Below, piece by piece: positions 34,578 through 43,912 of a stretch of DNA of 64,000 nt. Each line of letters begins with the position of its first letter. Position 1 is the stretch's first letter. Source of the stretch: Nitrospirillum iridis (lineage in GTDB: Bacteria; Pseudomonadota; Alphaproteobacteria; Azospirillales; Azospirillaceae); contig NZ_JACIIZ010000011.1 of the NCBI RefSeq assembly GCF_014205765.1, positions 186,001-250,000 of the forward strand, in the 5' to 3' direction. A model generated the notes under the pieces. The model was not told the origin of the DNA and ran no database searches. It saw nothing but the letters and a program-made list of their open reading frames with translations. A program made the translations under genes and the position numbers.

Positions 34578-36056
34578 CTATCCAGCGATTCCCTGAAGCA
34601 GGCGTTTGACCGCCACCCTGTCTGTCTTGTGCGATGCCGTGCGGGGCAGGTCGGCACAAAAGCCCCAGAAAACAGGGATGTGGGTGGCGGGCAGGTGCCC
34701 CCGCAGATGGGTCGCCAAGGAAGCGCCGCCGGGCGCCTCATACCCTGTTCGCACCTGCACCAGCGCGCCGGGAACCTCTCCCAGACGCCGGTCGGGAAGG
34801 GCGGCCACAGCCGCGTCCGCGATGGCGGGATGAAGGCGCAGCGCCTGCTCTATCGTTTCCGGCAAGAGCTTGAAGCCGCCGCGCATGATGGCGCCGTCCG
34901 CCCGCCCCCGATGGAACAGAAAGCCATCGGCGTCGATGACCGCCAGGTCGGAGGTCGTGATCCAGTCGGGGCCCATGCGGGGCGATACCACTTGCAGCAG
35001 GCCCTCCGCTCCGGGCGGAAGGGGGGCGCCGGTCCCGGGCTCCACCACCCGCAGGCGCGCGCCACCGATGGCTTGGCCGACGCTGCCGAATTTTTCCCGG
35101 CCCCAGCGGCCGTGCAGGGCCGGCGTCATCGCCGCCACCGGGCCGCCGAACTCCGTGGCGCCGTAGGACAACAGGATGGGGATGCCGTACTTGTCCTCGA
35201 ACGCGTGGTGAACGGCGGGGTCCAGCGGCGCGGCGCCCGTTCCCAATCCCTTCAGGCTGGCCAGGTCTTCCTTGGGGATGTCGGCATCCAGAACCATACG
35301 CACACAAGCAGCCGGCATCCCGGCCTGGGGAGGGCGATAGGTCACGACATAGTCGCGCCACGCCTGGACCGAGAACCGCTCCAAAAGTACGACGCGCTGC
35401 CCATGAAGCAACGGGGGCAAGGTCGAGTAGATGCCGGAGATGTTGCCGATCGGAAAGAACAGCAGGGCCGGGGGCAGAGCGGATACCGCCGCCGGCGCCA
35501 CCGCCGCGAGCGCGCTGCGGCCCACGATATGGTCGGCGATCATGGCATGGGTTGCGGCGAACGGCTTCGGTGGTCCAGTCGTGCCGCTGGTCAGGATCTC
35601 GATCTCCGCTTCGTCCGGCGCGGGCCCGGTGGCGGCCCCCAAAGCCGCCGGCAGAACCAGGACTGGCGCCGCGAGCGTGTCGATGGCGATCAGGCCGATA
35701 CCGGCGGCGCGTAGAGGGGCCGTGACCTCCTCCGTGACATCCATGCTGTCCAGCACGGCGAAGGCAGACGCCCCGCGCAGGACATCCCGGACAATGCCGG
35801 CCGGCGATTGGAAGGCGTAGCTCATGCGTATGGTGCGGCCCTGGCGCAGCAGCGCCAGCAGCGCCGCCAGCGAAGAGGGCCGGTTGCGGGGAACGAAGGC
35901 GACGGTGGCGTCGGCGCCGCCCGCAACCGTCAACGCGTCCAGCTGATCGGCGAAGGTGCTAATCTCGCTCCAGCTGGTCCAGGCATCACCGAATTCGATG
36001 GCCGGGCCGGTATGGCGGCGCAGGGCGTCGGCGACCCTTTCCCCCAGGGTCGTCAT
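34578..36056 (-). CDS. Acyl-CoA ligase-like AMP-binding protein
   Basis: A 492-residue adenylate-forming enzyme with P-loop TSGTTGPPKP, YGATEFGGPV and a hinge region RGRADGAIMRGGFKL. The C-terminal Lys may be that of SHKTDRVAVK. The N-terminal domain is divergent (FVPRNRPSSLAALLALL). It starts four bases after the stop of another ligase gene on the same strand. Two adjacent ligases could activate different acids, or one may act as an adenylating partner. The acid is unknown. Confidence 0.85.
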   Translation of the reverse strand: MTTLGERVADALRRHTGPAIEFGDAWTSWSEISTFADQLDALTVAGGADATVAFVPRNRPSSLAALLALLRQGRTIRMSYAFQSPAGIVRDVLRGASAFAVLDSMDVTEEVTAPLRAAGIGLIAIDTLAAPVLVLPAALGAATGPAPDEAEIEILTSGTTGPPKPFAATHAMIADHIVGRSALAAVAPAAVSALPPALLFFPIGNISGIYSTLPPLLHGQRVVLLERFSVQAWRDYVVTYRPPQAGMPAACVRMVLDADIPKEDLASLKGLGTGAAPLDPAVHHAFEDKYGIPILLSYGATEFGGPVAAMTPALHGRWGREKFGSVGQAIGGARLRVVEPGTGAPLPPGAEGLLQVVSPRMGPDWITTSDLAVIDADGFLFHRGRADGAIMRGGFKLLPETIEQALRLHPAIADAAVAALPDRRLGEVPGALVQVRTGYEAPGGASLATHLRGHLPATHIPVFWGFCADLPRTASHKTDRVAVKRLLQGIAG

Positions 36057-36060
36057 CGTC

Positions 36061-37560
36061 TCAATCCTTGAACCAGGTTTTCACTTCGCGCCGTAACAGC
36101 TTGCCGAGTTCGTTATAGGGGAGGGCGTCGACGAACAGGATGCGCTCCGGCACACGGGAGGATCGCAGGCGACTGCGGATCAGGTCGCGCAGTTCGGTGT
36201 CGCTGGGCGCCGCCTTGTCACCCCGAACGATCACCGCCAGACCCACGGCTTCTCCCCACTCGACCGATGGGATGGCCACGGCGCAGGCGTCGGCTAGGGC
36301 GGGATGGGTCAGCAGCACATCCTCAATCTCGCCTGGCGACATGTTCTCCCCACCCCGGACGATGACGTCGTCGGCCCGGCCGGATAGGAAGAGATAGCCG
36401 TCACTGTCCAGCCAGCCGGCGTCCCGTGTGGGGAACCAGCCTTGGGCGTCCAGGGCGGACCGCTCGCGATATTCACCGGAGACCTGGTCGCCGCGGACAT
36501 AGATTTCGCCCCGCTCGCCGGTGGGCAGGACGCGGCCATCCTCATCCCGGATTTCGATCTCGACCGTCGGTAGGGGGCGACCGACCGACCCCAGCCGGGC
36601 ACGTGTCGCCGGGTCGGTGGACGCATGCGCCGCGCGATGCTCCTCCGGCCCCAGGATGGCGATGGTGGAGCTGGTTTCCGTCAGCCCGTAGGCATTGGTG
36701 AACCCGGTTCCCGGGAACAGGTCCAGTGCCCGATGAATGAGTTCCAGCGGCATGCGTCCACCACCGTAGGCGATGGCTTTCAGGGCCGGGATCGGGGCGT
36801 CCGGCGTCTTGTCCAGATGCTCGATGATGCGGGCCAGCATGGTTGGCACCACGAAGGCGTTGGTCGCCCCCTCCTTGGCCGCCAGCGCCAGCCAGGCCGC
36901 CGGTTCGAAGGTGGGCAGCAGCAGGATGCGCCGCTGGGCGTAGATGGAACTGAGCAGGGCGGCGATGCCGGCGATGTGATAGGGCGGCACGCTGACCAGC
37001 GCCGCCTCCGCCTCATCGGCGGACGCGAACTCCACCGTTCCCAGGATATAGGACAGCAGATTGGAATGGCGCAGGATCGCGGCCTTGGGGGCCGCTGTGG
37101 TTCCGCTGGTGAACAGCTGGATGGCGATCGTTTCGCCGTCGGATTCCTTGTGATCTTTCGCCGGGGCTCCCCGTCCCTCCGCCTCCCGGACGAACGCGTC
37201 GCGGCTTTGCGGCAGGAGGCCTTCCTGGGTCCAGGCCCCGGCCGCCCGCGCCACATCGCCGATCAGCAGCGCTGGGGCGATGCGGTCGATCAGGGGACCG
37301 AGGCCGGCATCCGCCAGGCGATAGTTCAGCGGCACGTAGGGAACTCCGGCGATGGCCGCGCCAAACAGGGCTATGGCGGCGGCCTCGCTGCTTTCATCCA
37401 GCAGCGCGACATGACGGGCGCCGCTGTCCCGGATCAGGCTGGCCGCCCCCCGGGCGGCGGCCAGCAGGGCGCCGTATGTCCAGCGCCGCCCGCCGCAGAC
37501 CAGGCCGACGCGATCTTCCGCCGCGTCCGCGGCCATCTGCAGGATGATTGAGATGTTCAT
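36061..37560 (-). CDS. Acyl-CoA ligase (AMP-forming)
   Basis: A 499-residue ligase with P-loop TSGTTAAPKA, AYGLTETSS, the hinge GRADDVIVRGGENMSPGEIE and a C-terminal Lys in NELGKLLRREVK. All family motifs are intact. It lies 13 bases after a 96-residue hypothetical gene and four before the next ligase. It would convert an acid intermediate to its CoA thioester, giving substrate for the CoA-transferases and beta-oxidation genes nearby. Confidence 0.9.
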   Translation of the reverse strand: MNISIILQMAADAAEDRVGLVCGGRRWTYGALLAAARGAASLIRDSGARHVALLDESSEAAAIALFGAAIAGVPYVPLNYRLADAGLGPLIDRIAPALLIGDVARAAGAWTQEGLLPQSRDAFVREAEGRGAPAKDHKESDGETIAIQLFTSGTTAAPKAAILRHSNLLSYILGTVEFASADEAEAALVSVPPYHIAGIAALLSSIYAQRRILLLPTFEPAAWLALAAKEGATNAFVVPTMLARIIEHLDKTPDAPIPALKAIAYGGGRMPLELIHRALDLFPGTGFTNAYGLTETSSTIAILGPEEHRAAHASTDPATRARLGSVGRPLPTVEIEIRDEDGRVLPTGERGEIYVRGDQVSGEYRERSALDAQGWFPTRDAGWLDSDGYLFLSGRADDVIVRGGENMSPGEIEDVLLTHPALADACAVAIPSVEWGEAVGLAVIVRGDKAAPSDTELRDLIRSRLRSSRVPERILFVDALPYNELGKLLRREVKTWFKD

Positions 37561-37573
37561 GGGCCACGTCCCT

Positions 37574-37864
37574 TCAGTCGGACGCGGGCAGGGGCTTGGC
37601 GTCCTTCAAGGTCAGGGGTGCCCCGTCGATGCTGAGTGAGCCTTTGCCCGGCTTCACGCAGAGAAGTTCGAATGTGGCGCCGGCATCCACGTACCGCTTC
37701 CCCATCACTGTACCGGCGGCATGCGCCGGATCGATGGGGTCGGGCTCGGGCGGCCTGTCCACCGCCATGGGCAGGCCACCGCATTCGACCGTGCCTTGGC
37801 CGCATTTGATGACCATCACCTCGGTATCGCAGGTGGCGCTTTTCAGTTTCATGCCAGGTTTCAT
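37574..37864 (-). CDS. Small conserved hypothetical protein next to the ligases
   Basis: A 96-residue soluble protein with no signal peptide. It has four Cys: one in TCDTEV, two in KCGQGTVECGG and one in LLCVKPGKG, plus the phrase GKRYVDAGATFELLC and a LPASD ending. I recall similar small proteins next to acyl-CoA synthetases in actinobacteria, without known function. Its place between a CaiB gene (52 bases upstream) and a ligase gene (13 bases downstream) argues for a real gene and perhaps an accessory or CoA/metal-binding role, which is only inference. Confidence 0.7.
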   Translation of the reverse strand: MKPGMKLKSATCDTEVMVIKCGQGTVECGGLPMAVDRPPEPDPIDPAHAAGTVMGKRYVDAGATFELLCVKPGKGSLSIDGAPLTLKDAKPLPASD

Positions 37865-37916
37865 GTCGCCTCGTTCCGTCGGTTCGTAGCCGTCGGCTCG
37901 TTTCGGTTGGGGGCGG

Positions 37917-39143
37917 TCAGGCGATGGCGCCCGACGCCTTCAGTGTTTCGATCTCATCCCACTCCATGCCGATCTCCATCAGCACGGTCTCGGTGTGTTC
38001 CGACGCCTCGGGGGCGCGGGTGCTGGTCACCGGCGCGCCGTTGAACTGCACGGGGCCGCGCACCAGCCTTAGGGGTTTGCCGCCGTCGGCCGCCTCCACC
38101 TCGAACAGCATATCGTTGGCTAGCGCCTGTTCGTCGGTCGTGAGGTCCAGCAGGCTTTGGATCGGAGCCCATTGGCCGGAGAAGGTCCTCAGATGCTGGC
38201 GCCAATAGTCGAAAGGCCGGGAGGCGAATGCCTCCACCAGGATGGCGCTGGCCGGTTCCCAGTTCTGCATCAGGGCGCGGGCTTCGGAAAAGCGGGGGTC
38301 CTCGGCCAGTTCCGGCCGGCCGATGTGGGTGAACAGGCTGCGGATGTGCGGGCCCGGCTGCAGGGTGCAAAGATTGATGGTGCCGCCGTCGGCCGTACGG
38401 AAGTTGCCCATGAAGGGGTTGCCGGCATTGCCACCGGACCGGGGCATGCGGTTGCGCATGACGGTGCCTGTTTCCAGGTAATTGTCGATGGCGGAACCGG
38501 ACGCCCACCAGGCGGTGCTGAGCAGCGAGACGTCGATTTCGATCGCCTCGCCCGTGCGGACGCGGTGGAACAGGGCGGCGGCGATGCCGCCCGCGATGTT
38601 CATGCCGCCGATGCTGTCGCCGAACGCCGGAATGCCCTGCGCCAGGGGCCCCTCAAGCTCGGCCGGGGACATGTTGTGGGCGATGCCGCTGCGCGACCAG
38701 AAGGCCGTGCCGTCAAAGCCGCCGACCTCGCGTTCGGGACCCTTGTCGCCGAAGGCGCTGCCCCGGGCGTAGATGATGTTCGGGTTCACGGCGCGGATAT
38801 GCGCGACGTCGATCTTCAGTTTCGCGCGCGCGCCGGGCAGGTAGTTGGTGAGGAAGACATCGGCCGACTTCGCCAGCTCATAGATCACCCGCTGCCCTTC
38901 GGGCGTGGCGATGTCGACCCCGACGCTGCGCTTGCCCCGGTTGGGATGTTCCATCAGCGCGTTGCGCTTCGGGTCGATCTTGATGCCGCCCAGGTTGATG
39001 AAGCCGCGCTGGGCGTCGCCGCGCGATGGATGCTCGATCTTGATCACGTCGGCACCCCAGTCGGCCAGAATGGCGCCGGCGGCCGGAACGAAGGTGTACT
39101 GCGCCACCTCCAGCACCCTGATCCCCTTCATCACCTGTGTCAT
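37917..39143 (-). CDS. CaiB/BaiF family CoA-transferase
   Basis: A 408-residue class III CoA-transferase: GIRVLEVAQYTFVPAAGAIL at the start, then VIKIEHPSRGD, YLPGARAKL and the nucleophile Asp176 in FGDSIGG. All expected features are present, so unlike the paired protein at 4953 it can work as a homodimer. It heads a minus operon with a small protein, two ligases and an IclR gene. CoA transfer or racemisation of a 2-methylacyl-CoA are both possible. The gap upstream is shared with a divergent SDR gene. Confidence 0.88.
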   Translation of the reverse strand: MTQVMKGIRVLEVAQYTFVPAAGAILADWGADVIKIEHPSRGDAQRGFINLGGIKIDPKRNALMEHPNRGKRSVGVDIATPEGQRVIYELAKSADVFLTNYLPGARAKLKIDVAHIRAVNPNIIYARGSAFGDKGPEREVGGFDGTAFWSRSGIAHNMSPAELEGPLAQGIPAFGDSIGGMNIAGGIAAALFHRVRTGEAIEIDVSLLSTAWWASGSAIDNYLETGTVMRNRMPRSGGNAGNPFMGNFRTADGGTINLCTLQPGPHIRSLFTHIGRPELAEDPRFSEARALMQNWEPASAILVEAFASRPFDYWRQHLRTFSGQWAPIQSLLDLTTDEQALANDMLFEVEAADGGKPLRLVRGPVQFNGAPVTSTRAPEASEHTETVLMEIGMEWDEIETLKASGAIA

Positions 39144-39420
39144 CGGTGTTTACTTCCCGTATTCCGTTGAACATCGCGGACTTTCGCCGCTTGCCGTCGC
39201 CAAACTGTTGAAAAATGGTCGTGCCGCTTGTTGCTTGGCAAGCGCAATGGCGTCCAAGGGGGCGGTATCGCCTGACCTAACGCCACGGCGATATTCGGCT
39301 TCTATTGGCGTTGGCATGTTGAGTGCGTGGATCGAACAAGGGAATGCTGCATACGACACGATGGCGCCCAGGGCTGATTATGGCTGTGCGCCTTTTCCCG
39401 CTTTCCCGCGCGAGGCCAGA
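39144..39420. promoter_or_regulatory. Divergent promoter gap
   Basis: This 277-base gap separates the minus CoA-transferase operon and the plus SDR gene. It contains a small palindrome GCTTG-G-CAAGC (39233-39243) and a ribosome-binding site (GAGG) before 39421. A 69-codon frame here is not protein-like. No clear -35/-10 pair is seen. Confidence 0.4.
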
Positions 39421-40200
39421 ATGAAAATAGATCCTTCCGTTTCGGCGATCGTCACCGGCGGCGCGTCCGGCCTGGGCCTCGCGACTGTCAGGGCGTTGCG
39501 TGACGCGGGCGCCCGCGTCGCCATCTTCGACATGAACGAGGAGACGGGCCGGCAGGCGGCGGAAGCGACGGGCGCCGCCTTCGTGAAATGCGACGTGTCG
39601 ACGGATGACTCGGTCGACGCCGCCTTCGCCACGGCACGTGCCGTCAACGGACAGGAGCGTGTTCTGGTCTGCTGCGCCGGGGGCGGCAATGCCATTCCCA
39701 CCGTGCGCCGGGACAAGGCGACGGGAGAGATCAGGATGTTCCCGTCGGATCAGTTCGAACGGGTCCTGAAGCTCAACACGGTGGGTACCTTCCGCTGTGT
39801 CACCCGCGCGGCGGCGGGCATGATGACCCTGGATCCGGTGGACGGGGAACGGGGGGTGCTGATCAACACGGCCTCCGCCGCGGCGACGGAAGGGCAGATG
39901 GGGCAGGCCGCCTACTCCGCCGCCAAGGCCGGCATCGTCGGCATGACCCTGACCATCGCCCGCGACCTGGCGCGCGAGGCTATCCGCGTCTGCACCATAC
40001 AGCCGGGTATTTTCGACACCCCGGCCATGGCGCGGGTCCCCGCCGAGATGAAGCAGGCCCTGGGAGCCATGGTGCCCTTTCCCCCCCGGCTGGGGGCGGC
40101 GGAGGAATATGCCGGCTTGGCGCTGGAGATCGTCCGCAACGGCTATCTCAACGGCACCACCATCCGCCTGGATGGCGCGATCCGGATGCAGCCCCGCTGA
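39421..40200 (+). CDS. Short-chain dehydrogenase (type II 3-hydroxyacyl-CoA dehydrogenase-like)
   Basis: A 259-residue SDR with TGGASGLG (cofactor), CCAGGG in place of NNAG, and YSAAK. The fold, including VLINTASAAATEGQMGQAAYS and QPGIFDTPAM, is that of HSD17B10-type enzymes, which oxidise 3-hydroxyacyl-CoA and 17-beta-hydroxysteroids. GAGG lies before the ATG. It converges with the MarR gene 21 bases away. It would supply the 3-ketoacyl-CoA for the thiolase encoded at 40789. Confidence 0.88.
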   Translation: MKIDPSVSAIVTGGASGLGLATVRALRDAGARVAIFDMNEETGRQAAEATGAAFVKCDVSTDDSVDAAFATARAVNGQERVLVCCAGGGNAIPTVRRDKATGEIRMFPSDQFERVLKLNTVGTFRCVTRAAAGMMTLDPVDGERGVLINTASAAATEGQMGQAAYSAAKAGIVGMTLTIARDLAREAIRVCTIQPGIFDTPAMARVPAEMKQALGAMVPFPPRLGAAEEYAGLALEIVRNGYLNGTTIRLDGAIRMQPR

Positions 40201-40221
40201 CTGTCACGCTGATGGATGCGC

Positions 40222-40719
40222 TCATGTCTCGGACAGGTCGTCGGGGTGCAGCGGTCCTGTCGGCCAGGTGTCCGCGACATTGTGGGCGATCTTGCCCAAC
40301 AGTACGCTCAACTGCGCCAGTTCCGCATCGCTCAGGCCGGCGAAGGTCTCGTATTCCAGGCGTTCGGCCACCGTGCCCAAATGGTCGAGCAGGGGCCGGG
40401 TTCCTTCCGTGATCTCCACATTGTAGGCTCGGCGGTCATCGTTGCGGGGGGTGCGCCTCAGCATGCCTTCCTGGCATAGCTTGTCGATGAGGCGGCCGGC
40501 CGATGCCTCGGTGATCTCCAGCGCCTCCGCGATGGTCCGCTGGGTCATCCCGGGAAAGCGGGCGACGGCGGCGATCAACGTCCATTGCGACCGGGTCACG
40601 CCCAGGTCGGCCACCCGCTGGTCGAAGCGCTTTTTCAACGTCCGCGCCATCACGATGATTTTGATCGAGAGATCGCGCCGAATGCCGAAGCCGCGTCCCG
40701 GAAACGGTTCATTGCTCAT
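40222..40719 (-). CDS. MarR family transcriptional regulator
   Basis: A 165-residue winged-helix protein: GVTRSQWTLIAAVARFPGMTQRTIAEALEI followed by the wing RRTPRNDDRRAYNVEIT. The start at 40719 has GAGGAGGG upstream. It lies 69 bases after the thiolase gene on the same strand, so the two may be co-transcribed. MarR proteins usually bind phenolic or CoA-linked ligands and repress neighbouring genes. Confidence 0.88.
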   Translation of the reverse strand: MSNEPFPGRGFGIRRDLSIKIIVMARTLKKRFDQRVADLGVTRSQWTLIAAVARFPGMTQRTIAEALEITEASAGRLIDKLCQEGMLRRTPRNDDRRAYNVEITEGTRPLLDHLGTVAERLEYETFAGLSDAELAQLSVLLGKIAHNVADTWPTGPLHPDDLSET

Positions 40720-40788
40720 GCCTGTCCCTCCTCGGGCCACCATAGCGTTCGGGGGCGCAAAAGGAAGGGAATGCCGACGGGACAGGGA

Positions 40789-42045
40789 TTAAAGCCGCTC
40801 GATGATGATGGCCGGGGCCATGCCGCCGGCCGCGCACATGGTGATCAGGCCATAGCGGCCGCGCATGCGCTCCAGCTCGTCCAGTGCCGTGCCGATGAGG
40901 ATGGCCCCGGTGGCGCCCACGGGATGGCCCAGGGCGATGGCGCCGCCATTGGGGTTGACCTTGGCGCGGTCAAGGTCCAGGTCGCGGATGAATTTCTCCA
41001 CCACCACGGCGAAGGCCTCATTCACCTCCCAATGATCGATGTCTTCGATCGCGAGGCCGGCCTTGGCCAGTACCTTGCGCGCGGCGGGGACCGGTGCTGT
41101 CAGCATCAGGGTGGGGCAGTCGCCGACATTGGCCATGGCCACGACGCGGGCACGGGGCTTCAAGCCGGATTTGCGCACCTGGGCCTCTGACGCCAGCAAC
41201 AGGGCGGCGGCGCCGTCGACCACGCCGGACGAGGTGCCGGCGTGATGCAGCGGCGCGATGGCGACATCGGGGTATTTCAGGTTGATCAGCTGGCGGAAGG
41301 TGGTGCCGTCCGCCCGTCCCGGCATGTCGGCCACCGCCGCGAAGGCTGGGGCCAGCGTTGCCAGCTGCTCCACCGTCGTGCCTGGGCGCGGATATTCCTC
41401 ACGTTCCAGGATCACCTGGCCCTCGTCACCGATGACGGCGACGGTCGACTTGGCGAAGCGCCCTTCCGCCATGGCGACGCCGGCCCGGCGCTGGCTTTCG
41501 GCGCCGTAGGCGTCCAGCGCTTCCCGGCCGATGCCGGCCAAGGCGGCGATGGCGTCCGCGCAGACCCCCTGGTTCGATTGGGGGTGCTTCGCGGCGAGGC
41601 GCGCATTGCCGCTGCCCAGGCCGCCGGGCGACTTGACGCCCGCCGTGCGCAGTTCCTGTCCGTATTGGTTGATGTAGGACATCATCTCCGTACCACCGGC
41701 GATCAGCAGATCCTCCATCCCCGACATGATCTGGCCGGCGGCGAAATTGGTCGCCGTCAGGCCGCTGCCGCAGAAACGATCCAGGGTCACGCCGCTGACA
41801 CGCGGGTCGAAGCCGGCATCCAAGGCCGCCATGCGCCCCATGTCGCCGCCTTGTAGGCCCAACTGGGCGCTGGTGCCCCAGATCACGTCGTCCACGCCCG
41901 CGGGATCCAGGTCGTTGCGCACCCGCAGCGCGCTCAGGACGGTGGCGGCCAGGTGCTGGGGATGCAGGTGGGACAGCGCGCCCTTGCCCATCTTGCCGAT
42001 ACCCCGCGGTGTGCGCACGGCGTCGATGATGAATGCGTCGGCCAT
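40789..42045 (-). CDS. Acetyl-CoA C-acyltransferase (thiolase)
   Basis: A 418-residue thiolase with all catalytic residues: Cys92 in FCGSG, NEAFAVV, His374 in GHPVGATGA and Cys404 in MCAAGG. It cleaves 3-ketoacyl-CoA to acetyl- or propionyl-CoA and a shortened acyl-CoA. The start at 42045 has GGGGAG upstream; the frame is open to 42570 but that stretch is Pro/Arg-rich antisense. Unlike the protein at 30947 it keeps the Cys pair, so the window encodes both a true thiolase and an aldolase-type relative. Confidence 0.92.
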   Translation of the reverse strand: MADAFIIDAVRTPRGIGKMGKGALSHLHPQHLAATVLSALRVRNDLDPAGVDDVIWGTSAQLGLQGGDMGRMAALDAGFDPRVSGVTLDRFCGSGLTATNFAAGQIMSGMEDLLIAGGTEMMSYINQYGQELRTAGVKSPGGLGSGNARLAAKHPQSNQGVCADAIAALAGIGREALDAYGAESQRRAGVAMAEGRFAKSTVAVIGDEGQVILEREEYPRPGTTVEQLATLAPAFAAVADMPGRADGTTFRQLINLKYPDVAIAPLHHAGTSSGVVDGAAALLLASEAQVRKSGLKPRARVVAMANVGDCPTLMLTAPVPAARKVLAKAGLAIEDIDHWEVNEAFAVVVEKFIRDLDLDRAKVNPNGGAIALGHPVGATGAILIGTALDELERMRGRYGLITMCAAGGMAPAIIIERL

Positions 42046-42226
42046 GATGCGATCTCCCCGATTTTTGTGTTTCCAGGGTCCGGATATGGCACGGCGGCCT
42101 GGGATTCGCCACACGGACCCGTATCGCCCAGGCGATTGATTCCTGGCGCTTTCCTGGACGTCATGGCGGGGCGCGACCCCCGCGCTAGATTGGGTCGCGG
42201 GACATGCGGAATGGACGGGGGATGGC

Positions 42227-43885
42227 GTGGCGGCGGGGACTGGGGGGACGGGGGATGGTGGTGGGATCCTGGCGCCTTTACGGGCGCCTTTGTTCCGCCG
42301 GGTATGGTTGGCCAGCCTGCTCTCCAACTTCGGACAACTTATCCTCGGTGTCGGCGCGGCGTGGGAGATGACGCGGCTCAGCACCTCGGCCGGAATGGTG
42401 GCCCTGGTCCAATCCGCCCTGATGCTGCCGATGATGCTGATCGCGGTGCCCGCCGGCGCCATCGCCGACATGTTCAATCGCCGGCGCGTGGCCCTGACGG
42501 GCTTGGGTTTCGCCGTCTGCGCTTCCGGAACCCTGACCCTTCTGGCGACGCTGGGGCTGACGAGCCCCATGATCCTGCTGCTTTTCTGCGGCCTGATCGG
42601 CGCCGGGGTGGCCTTTTATGTTCCGGCTTGGCAGGCGACGCTACCGGAACTGGTGGATGCCGCACGGCTGCCGGCGGCGATCGCGCTGGGCACCATCAGC
42701 TACAACATCGCCCGCAGCATCGGTCCGGCCATCGGCGGCATTGTCGTCCTGGCCCTGGGCGCGAAGGCCGCCTTCGGACTCAACATGGTCTGCTATGTGC
42801 CGCTGTTCCTCGCCTTCTATTTTTGGCGACGGCCGGCCATAGCGTCGCCGTTGCCACCGGAACGTATCGACCGTGCCATCATCTCGGGCTTTCGCTACAC
42901 CGTGCATTCCCATGCGCTGCGCCTGGTCTATGGCCGCGCCTTCCTTTTCGGGTTTTCCAGCGCGTCGTCGGCGGCGCTGGCGCCCCTGATCGCGCGCGAC
43001 CTGCTGGGCGGCGACGCGGCATCGTTCGGCCTGTTGCTGGGCGCCAGTGGCTGCGGCGCCGTCGTCGGCGCCTTGCTGGTCGGCCGGGTGGCGGCCCGGC
43101 ATGAGATCGAAACGACGGTGCGCATCTGCGCTTTGCTGACGACTGGCGCGTTGGTGGAGATCGGGCTCAGTCGGGGCTTGGCCCTTTCCTGCCTCGGGCT
43201 TTTCATCATAGGCGCCGCCAGTATCCTGACCATCGCGCTTCTGAACGTCACGGCACAGTTCGCGTCGCCGCGCTGGGTGGCGGCGCGGGCCCTGTCCCTG
43301 TTCCAATGCGCGCTGACCGGTGGCATCACTCTGGGTGCAGGGATCTGGGGTGCTGTGGCATCCCGAGCGGGTGTCGACATCGCCCTGTTCGCCTCCGCCG
43401 CCGTCATGCTGGCGACGCCGCTGGTCGGCCTGGTGTTCCCCCTGGTCCGTAACGCTTATGCCGACCTGTCGCCGGCGGCGATACGGAACGAGCCGGAACT
43501 GGCGTTGGAGTTGGCGCTGCGGTCCGGGCCCCTGGTAGTGGAAATCGACTATCGCGTCAGCCCAGACCGGGCGGTGGATTTTTACGCGGCCATGCTGAAG
43601 GTGGAGGGGACGCGGCTGCGCAACGGTGGCTTCGGCTGGTCCCTGGCGCGCGACATCGGCAACGCTGAACTGTGGACCGAACGATATCACTGTCCGACAT
43701 GGGGGGATTATCTGCGCATGCGGGCGCGGTTCACTCAGGCCGACCTGGCCACACAGCGGGAGGCGGACGCCTTCAACCTGCCCATGGAACGGTCCCGCGT
43801 TCGCCGCCGGCTTGAGCAGCCCTTCGGCTCTGTCCGTCCGCGCGCGCCCTCGGACGTGGCGGCGGGCGCGCCTCCCATTGTTTGA
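42227..43885 (+). CDS. MFS transporter, EntS-like
   Basis: A 552-residue inner-membrane protein of the MFS_3/enterobactin-exporter group. About 11-12 hydrophobic segments lie between residues 20 and 430, with the cytoplasmic motif AIADMFNRRRVAL after the second. The C-terminal 120 residues are soluble and have a ferredoxin-like monooxygenase-type pattern (VVEIDYRVSPDRAVDFYAAM), as in other members of this group. The start is GTG 42227 after a GGGGG; ATG codons nearby are out of frame. It stands between the thiolase and a KstD-like gene and may export substrate, intermediates or toxic by-products. Confidence 0.85.
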   Translation: MAAGTGGTGDGGGILAPLRAPLFRRVWLASLLSNFGQLILGVGAAWEMTRLSTSAGMVALVQSALMLPMMLIAVPAGAIADMFNRRRVALTGLGFAVCASGTLTLLATLGLTSPMILLLFCGLIGAGVAFYVPAWQATLPELVDAARLPAAIALGTISYNIARSIGPAIGGIVVLALGAKAAFGLNMVCYVPLFLAFYFWRRPAIASPLPPERIDRAIISGFRYTVHSHALRLVYGRAFLFGFSSASSAALAPLIARDLLGGDAASFGLLLGASGCGAVVGALLVGRVAARHEIETTVRICALLTTGALVEIGLSRGLALSCLGLFIIGAASILTIALLNVTAQFASPRWVAARALSLFQCALTGGITLGAGIWGAVASRAGVDIALFASAAVMLATPLVGLVFPLVRNAYADLSPAAIRNEPELALELALRSGPLVVEIDYRVSPDRAVDFYAAMLKVEGTRLRNGGFGWSLARDIGNAELWTERYHCPTWGDYLRMRARFTQADLATQREADAFNLPMERSRVRRRLEQPFGSVRPRAPSDVAAGAPPIV

Positions 43886-43912
43886 CCCGCCCGGGACGCC
43901 CCCCCATGGCCC

